Positions 59,846 to 64,000 of a stretch of DNA of 64,000 nt are shown one piece after another. A program made the translations under genes and the position numbers. The DNA is taken from the NCBI GenBank assembly GCA_030765045.1, contig CM060965.1, positions 23,424,935 through 23,488,934 on the forward strand, in the 5' to 3' direction. Positions within the stretch are counted from its first letter, which is position 1, and each line of letters begins with the position of its first letter. The notes under the pieces are model-generated. The model did not search any database and had not been told where the DNA came from. It saw nothing but the letters and a program-made list of their open reading frames with translations. Source of the stretch: Tenodera sinensis (lineage: Eukaryota; Arthropoda; Insecta; Mantodea; Mantidae).

Positions 59846-61849
59846 ATGAATTTGGAAGAAATTCAAAGAATACGGTTATCTCCCACAATAGATATACCGT
59901 TTTCACTAAACTGGTCGGAAGATAATAAAATTTCTTTGAATATGGAAAAAGGCCTATTGGTGCTAGATTTTGTGCCTGACCCCAATAGCTCTCAAAAAGG
60001 ATTTAGTTTCCATCGCAGCTGGCTAGCACCTGCTGATGAAATGCCCACTGCAGATGTAGGTATAAAAGTAAATGAATTATATTGGAATCTTCAACAACAA
60101 AACCTTCATCATCTAATTCAGGATACATATCTTGCTCCCAAATTGAACACCACTACTGTTAGACCACCATATATTACTCAAGTTGCTTGGTCTCCTCAAG
60201 GAATGTTGTGCTATGGAAGATGTCTTTTAGCAACCTTAACAAATTATGGTTGTGTCTTGGTGCAGGCTCCTCGAGGAAAATATTGGTATACTGTTGTAAA
60301 TATTTCATTTCACTGGAAAAAGCACTGCAGTGAATCTTGGATTCCTCCAAAAGCTAATGAAAAAGCAGATAAACAGTTTCACGAGTTGCAGGACAGGGTG
60401 GCAAAATTAAGAATAACATGCATAACTTGGAGTGACATCTTTAAAACTGAATCTGTGGAGATGGGATATTTTATTGCAGGAATGCAGAATGGGAATGTGG
60501 CAATCTGGCAGTTAAATGTTGCCCAAAATGTTGGTGAGATAAAATTGGATCCCAAATTAGTTTTAGTGTTCAATTCAGGATTAAAACGAATTACAGCAAT
60601 GCTGTGGAATACTGTTAGTCATAACAAAGCATATTTATGGCTGGGTGATATAGAGGGTTCCGTTAAGATGTACACATTTTGCATCAGTGGCCTAGAAATT
60701 AGTGCTGAGTCATCCTTGGATCTATGGTCAGGGAAAGAACTTCTAACTGTATGCAAATTTTTGCTTTTAAGTGCAACAGAAACTTCTCAAGTGCTCTTAG
60801 CTGTAAAAGAGACATTCCTTTTTGCATTTCATGTATCAGATAATACTATAACTGTAAGATCAGAACTGATTGGAAATCTATCCATTTACGGAATTGAGAA
60901 ATTGAATGAAGAAACAGTTCTGCTTGCAGGATATTCAGCCTCTCTCAAGAAGATTCGGGTATTAAGATCTGTAAATGAACTGACAGTTGAATCTGAAACC
61001 ATATCACATGATGGAACAAGTGATTATGGCTATTATGGTTTGGCAGCATCTAAAAACAAAGTGATTTGGGTCTTGTCTGCTTCTATACGTAAACCATATG
61101 ATCATTTGGTGCTTAGAGAACCAGCCCAAATTTTGTTTTTCACTTTTCCTGGGTGTGTTGACTCATATGAGCAGCTCCTATACAACCCAGCGCAGAGTCT
61201 TGCCAAACACTGGGATTGTCTTGAACTGATTAGATTCCAGGGTACAGCTATGTCATATTTAAATACTGATGTAAATAAACTTGAATCCATAGACACATAT
61301 CAGTTAAAAATTACGCTTTGGTTAACAAAATTTGCCCTGCAAAATGAAAATACAGAAGAGGAAAAATGCAGTGAACTACAGAAACAGTTGCAGGTGGTAT
61401 ACAGGTATATAATACTTCAGCACATGTGTAAACTGGTACAGAAATTGGAATTCAAAATGCCAAATGTATCAAAGATAGAACTAAAGAGTTTACTTTTTAT
61501 GCGCTATTGGCTAAGGAAATCAAGTGCTGATAGCAGCCTTGGAGAGAGAACAAAATCTTTGATCAGCAAAGCACTGGGGTCTGTAAAGCAAGATGATAGT
61601 CTCATGAAAGAAGAATGTGCAATTTGTGAAACTGGAGTTACAGACTATACTAATCCAAATGAAGTGCAATGTCCATTAGGGCATATCATACCTAGATGCA
61701 GTATTTGTTTTCTACATTGCTCAGCGTTGCCATATTGGTTGTGTGGGGTATGTGGCTCCATAGCATGTAAAGATGTGGAATCAGTACAGCAGCCTGTTTG
61801 CATTTATTGTGATGCATTCATGTGTTTAGATGGCAGACTGCTTATATAA
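59846..61849 (+). CDS. GTF3C4: General transcription factor 3C polypeptide 4 (TFIIIC90) homologue
   Basis: A 667-codon uninterrupted ORF. The N-terminal ~450 residues have TFIIIC delta-subunit WD-like character: IPFSLNWSEDNKISL and LLVLDF at the first blade, ITQVAWSPQGML near residue 111, ITCITWSDIF with GYFIAGMQNGNVAIWQ near 195-225, and AMLWNTVSHNKAYLWLGDIE near 255. The C-terminal 80 residues form the TFIIIC zinc-binding domain, with Cys/His at 591, 594, 609, 613, 618, 621, 633, 636, 652, 655 and 660. In characterised TFIIIC the subunit bridges box A/B-bound TFIIIC to TFIIIB and Pol III; the human protein, longer at 822 residues, is reported to acetylate histone H3. It acts in the nucleus. 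The start is chosen because CAACATGA fits the insect CAAMATG context and homology begins within a few residues. No intron interrupts it; a retrocopy origin is possible but no coding decay is seen. Confidence 0.93.
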   Translation: MNLEEIQRIRLSPTIDIPFSLNWSEDNKISLNMEKGLLVLDFVPDPNSSQKGFSFHRSWLAPADEMPTADVGIKVNELYWNLQQQNLHHLIQDTYLAPKLNTTTVRPPYITQVAWSPQGMLCYGRCLLATLTNYGCVLVQAPRGKYWYTVVNISFHWKKHCSESWIPPKANEKADKQFHELQDRVAKLRITCITWSDIFKTESVEMGYFIAGMQNGNVAIWQLNVAQNVGEIKLDPKLVLVFNSGLKRITAMLWNTVSHNKAYLWLGDIEGSVKMYTFCISGLEISAESSLDLWSGKELLTVCKFLLLSATETSQVLLAVKETFLFAFHVSDNTITVRSELIGNLSIYGIEKLNEETVLLAGYSASLKKIRVLRSVNELTVESETISHDGTSDYGYYGLAASKNKVIWVLSASIRKPYDHLVLREPAQILFFTFPGCVDSYEQLLYNPAQSLAKHWDCLELIRFQGTAMSYLNTDVNKLESIDTYQLKITLWLTKFALQNENTEEEKCSELQKQLQVVYRYIILQHMCKLVQKLEFKMPNVSKIELKSLLFMRYWLRKSSADSSLGERTKSLISKALGSVKQDDSLMKEECAICETGVTDYTNPNEVQCPLGHIIPRCSICFLHCSALPYWLCGVCGSIACKDVESVQQPVCIYCDAFMCLDGRLLI

Positions 61850-62484
61850 CGTTGAACTAAAATGTATTTCAGTAGTGTAATAGCTTAGCCTCCATCTCTA
61901 CTGTGCACTTCATTAATTTGATGAACCTTATGTCATTTTATTATCGTGAGAAAAATTTTATAACAAGTGTTCATTTATTTGTGAAATCCTCAGCGTGGTT
62001 TAAATACAATTATACCATCACGTGGAAGCAAATTTTGCAGATCTTGGCATTAAGTTGGCATTACAATTAACTTAACATGACATAACATAACATGAAAGTT
62101 AACACCCTTTATTAAATGAACCAGTTTAGGGATGATGTAACCTAATTTAACTTAACATGACAAAGAGCTTGTCATTGTCAATCTTTTCCTTCTACATGAA
62201 ATTTGATGTTGTGTGACTAACTTCAATCAACGTGAAGCAGTAGCATGGAGTAATAACAGTAATTATCAATCAGATTAATTCCATTACTTTAAGTTAAGCA
62301 CATCCTAATTTAGACCTTTGGTTAGCACCATCTCTTAATTTCACATTACATCCTGTTTCATTAAGGGGAGATTAAATGATGGTCCAAATGTCACATTTTT
62401 TGTTATTAATATTTAAAATGCTCTGCTGATTAGTTTAATGTATTATTTATATTTGTAGCCCAGTTTAAAGTATTGTTCAAATAC
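61850..62484 (+). other. 3' flank of the GTF3C4-like gene
   Basis: AT-rich sequence with a possible ATTAAA polyadenylation signal at 62111-62116 and no canonical AATAAA close to the stop. TAACTTAACATGACA-like phrases recur near 62070 and 62145. No other gene is seen. Confidence 0.45.
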
Positions 62485-63133
62485 CGAGGGTGACAAAAAT
62501 GTACACACACTTCAAGCAAAGAAAAAAAAAAACTGTGTTAATATAACAAAGCTGAATTCACATAAACAGTGATGAGCACTAATCATCTTAGGCTTCTACA
62601 GTTGCTCAAAATACCCACCATTGGCATCGATACACTTCTAAGTATGTTGAACCACTGATCAATCAATGTTTGTGAAAGTGTCCTTAGCAATTGCAGCAAA
62701 TATTGTTTCTATTTATTCCTAAAGTGCTGCCAGTGTAGCTGGATTTCTATGTTATACAGCATTCCTGACAGTTTCCTATAGGTACAAGTCCAGTGGAGTT
62801 AGATCCAGAGAATGCGGTGGGAACTAAACCAGGCCTTTTTGTTCTGACCAGTGGCCTGAAAGGTACTCTTGTACAACTTGGTGGTAATGTGTTGGTGTAC
62901 TATCTTGTTGAAAGTAAAATTCATTTCCATGGAATATATGAGAGGCAGGTAAAATGGATGTGTGTATCATGTTCAGGTACTTGACCAGTTACTATTCCTT
63001 CAAAAAAAGATGGTTCCTAGAAGACACTGCACACCAAACACTAATGCCAGATAAATTAATAGCCTTTTCCACAAAAACATGGATTGTTTACACTCCAGCA
63101 GACACATTATGTCGGTTAACAATTCTGTTCAAC
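62485..63133 (-). pseudogene. Mariner-like transposase, catalytic C-terminal part
   Basis: Read on the minus strand from 63133: LNRIVNRHNV, INLSGISVWCAVSSRNHLFL, then after a frame change YFQQDSTPTHYHQVVQEYLS (second catalytic Asp in QQD) and PPHSLDLTPLDLYL (third catalytic position), then IETIFAAIAKDTFTNID and the usual ending CIDANGGYFEQL-stop at about 62596. Several in-frame stops, including one replacing the Trp of the WPP block, make it inactive. GGGTGACAAAAATGTACAC near 62490 may be the element terminus. It continues at 63421 across a SINE insertion. Confidence 0.85.
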
Positions 63134-63420
63134 AAGCGGTTAGAGCATTCGCTTACCACCTAGGTGGCCCACGTTTGATCCCAGGGACACGCATGTGTTA
63201 TTCATGGTGGATGAAGTGACGTCAGGGTGGATTTTCTTCAGGTTCTCCGCAGTTTCCCCTGCCACTCATTCCACCAATTGCTCCATTATCACCTTTCCAG
63301 CCATCGACCTCGCCTACACTTCATATTCCTCTTCCTCACTACCATACCTGGTGCTTGGCTGACCACCCATTAACAGGTCTTCACTTTGTTTAATCCATAG
63401 GTTCCTATGCTCCCTGACAG
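63134..63420 (+). mobile_element. tRNA-derived SINE, family A long-tail type, inside the mariner relic
   Basis: Head AAGCGGTTAGAGCATTCGCT, box B region GTTTGATCCCAGGGAC, and the long-tail body (CCACTCATTCCACCAATTGC, ACCTGGTGCTTGGCTGACCA, AACAGGTCTTCACT) match the copy at 54164 but end earlier, at CTCCCTGACAG. It separates two parts of one transposase. The adjoining AACAATTC on both sides is explained by transposase coding sequence and is not a secure target duplication. Confidence 0.85.
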
Positions 63421-63850
63421 AACAATTCCGCGCAACTTAAGTTGTGCCCCATCCTCTTGCACCATGTTCCAAAACCTCTCACAGTACTGCATTCTCCTAT
63501 CTGGATTATCTTCATTTAATGCATGCAAAAGCCTTGGGACGAAAACTTTCAACTTCGACATATGCTGGGTTTACTAATCTCAGTCTCACGTGCACATTTC
63601 TTTGCAGAGTGAGTGCTCAAAAATCTCAAAACTATAGCCGAGGATGTGGGACATGTTGCTGTGCGAGATCTTCTAGATCTGTCCTTGTGAACATCACATA
63701 CAGTACCATGAGTCTCAAATGCATACAGTTGTTATTCACAGTGGTTATGTTGTGTGCACATGTCACCATTGCTGTTGAACTTCAATAACATTCTCGGTTT
63801 TCCAGTATCACTTCAAAATTGCTTTCCACTGTTCAAACAGTAAGCTTAGC
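63421..63850 (-). pseudogene. Mariner-like transposase, N-terminal part (DUF4817-type)
   Basis: From 63850 leftward the minus strand reads EQWKAILKYWKTENVIEVQ-like sequence (one stop inside the block), then VHKDRSRRSRTATCP, REtEISKPSICRS-like helix-turn-helix sequence and, after a frameshift, KVFVPRLLHALNEDNPDRRM and QYCERFWNMVQED, ending at GIVLS just before the SINE. The next expected block, with the first catalytic Asp (SDEATF), is missing at the junction. This N-terminal pattern is typical of arthropod DUF4817 plus DDE transposases. Together with 62485-63133 it forms one dead element. Confidence 0.85.
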
Positions 63851-64000
63851 TCCATTTTGTTGTCACAAGGTTAGCACAATGTAATCTGAGTTACATTTGA
63901 TTAGAGAATGTCATATAATCTTGGCTTCATTTATTCATTGTTGATTTATCTGTCACTTATCAGCACTAACGCAATGTATGAGAGTTGCATTCGTTTACAG
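63851..64000. other. Right window edge, no feature recognised
   Basis: May include the 5' end of the mariner-like element; no terminal repeat was identified. Confidence 0.4.

Noticed and set aside
63118..63436. AACAATTC on both sides of the SINE as a target duplication
   Set aside because: Only 12 of 16 bases agree, and each copy fits its own place in the mariner coding sequence.

Overview
This window is nuclear DNA from an animal, most likely an arthropod and probably an insect. The inference rests on spliced gene structure, AT-rich introns and spacers, and the mix of mobile elements: tRNA-derived SINEs, a Penelope-like element, mariner, Tigger, hAT and Helentron-like DNA elements, and jockey-like LINE remnants. 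I do not name a species. Nothing resembles a bacterial operon, phage or CRISPR locus.

Positions 1-15300 are a tandem satellite with a 61-bp monomer, itself built from three AGCCTATNNN decamers. The array contains a higher-order repeat with a 3130-bp offset and runs off the left end of the window. It decays toward its right edge, where a SINE has inserted with a perfect 10-bp target duplication. About 600 bp further right is the last coding exon of a TACO1/YebC-family mitochondrial translation activator (15898-16098, + strand). The satellite therefore probably lies inside a TACO1 intron.

Positions 16.1-59.3 kb are mostly repeats. Elements recognised from the sequence are a Tigger/pogo transposase relic (16.7-17.1 kb), a possible hAT-like MITE (18.6-19.4 kb), a TIR element with an N-terminal transposase relic (21.5-22.4 kb), a Penelope-like element with a GIY-YIG domain (22.9-24.5 kb), a hAT/CGGBP1-like transposase relic (37.6-38.6 kb), and LINE pieces at 15.3, 40.3, 54.8 and 57.2 kb. 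An unclassified repeat of about 850 bp occurs six times, including one tail-to-tail inverted pair. Several foldback elements have perfect or near-perfect hairpins. There are minisatellites with 45-, 51-, 53/56- and 106-bp units. The 106-bp array is split by a 2.3-kb element carrying an (ATT)n tract of about 580 bp. A tandem 546-bp repeat ends in a Helentron-like 3' hairpin. One possible orphan coding exon lies on the minus strand near 26.7 kb.

Positions 59846-61849 hold the only complete gene: a 667-codon single-exon ORF for the TFIIIC90/GTF3C4 subunit of RNA polymerase III transcription factor TFIIIC. To its right is a decayed DUF4817/DDE-type mariner-like transposase, interrupted by a SINE. 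The two host genes, TACO1-like (mitochondrial translation) and GTF3C4-like (Pol III transcription), have no obvious functional link. Incidentally, the tRNA-derived SINEs are of the class transcribed through TFIIIC.
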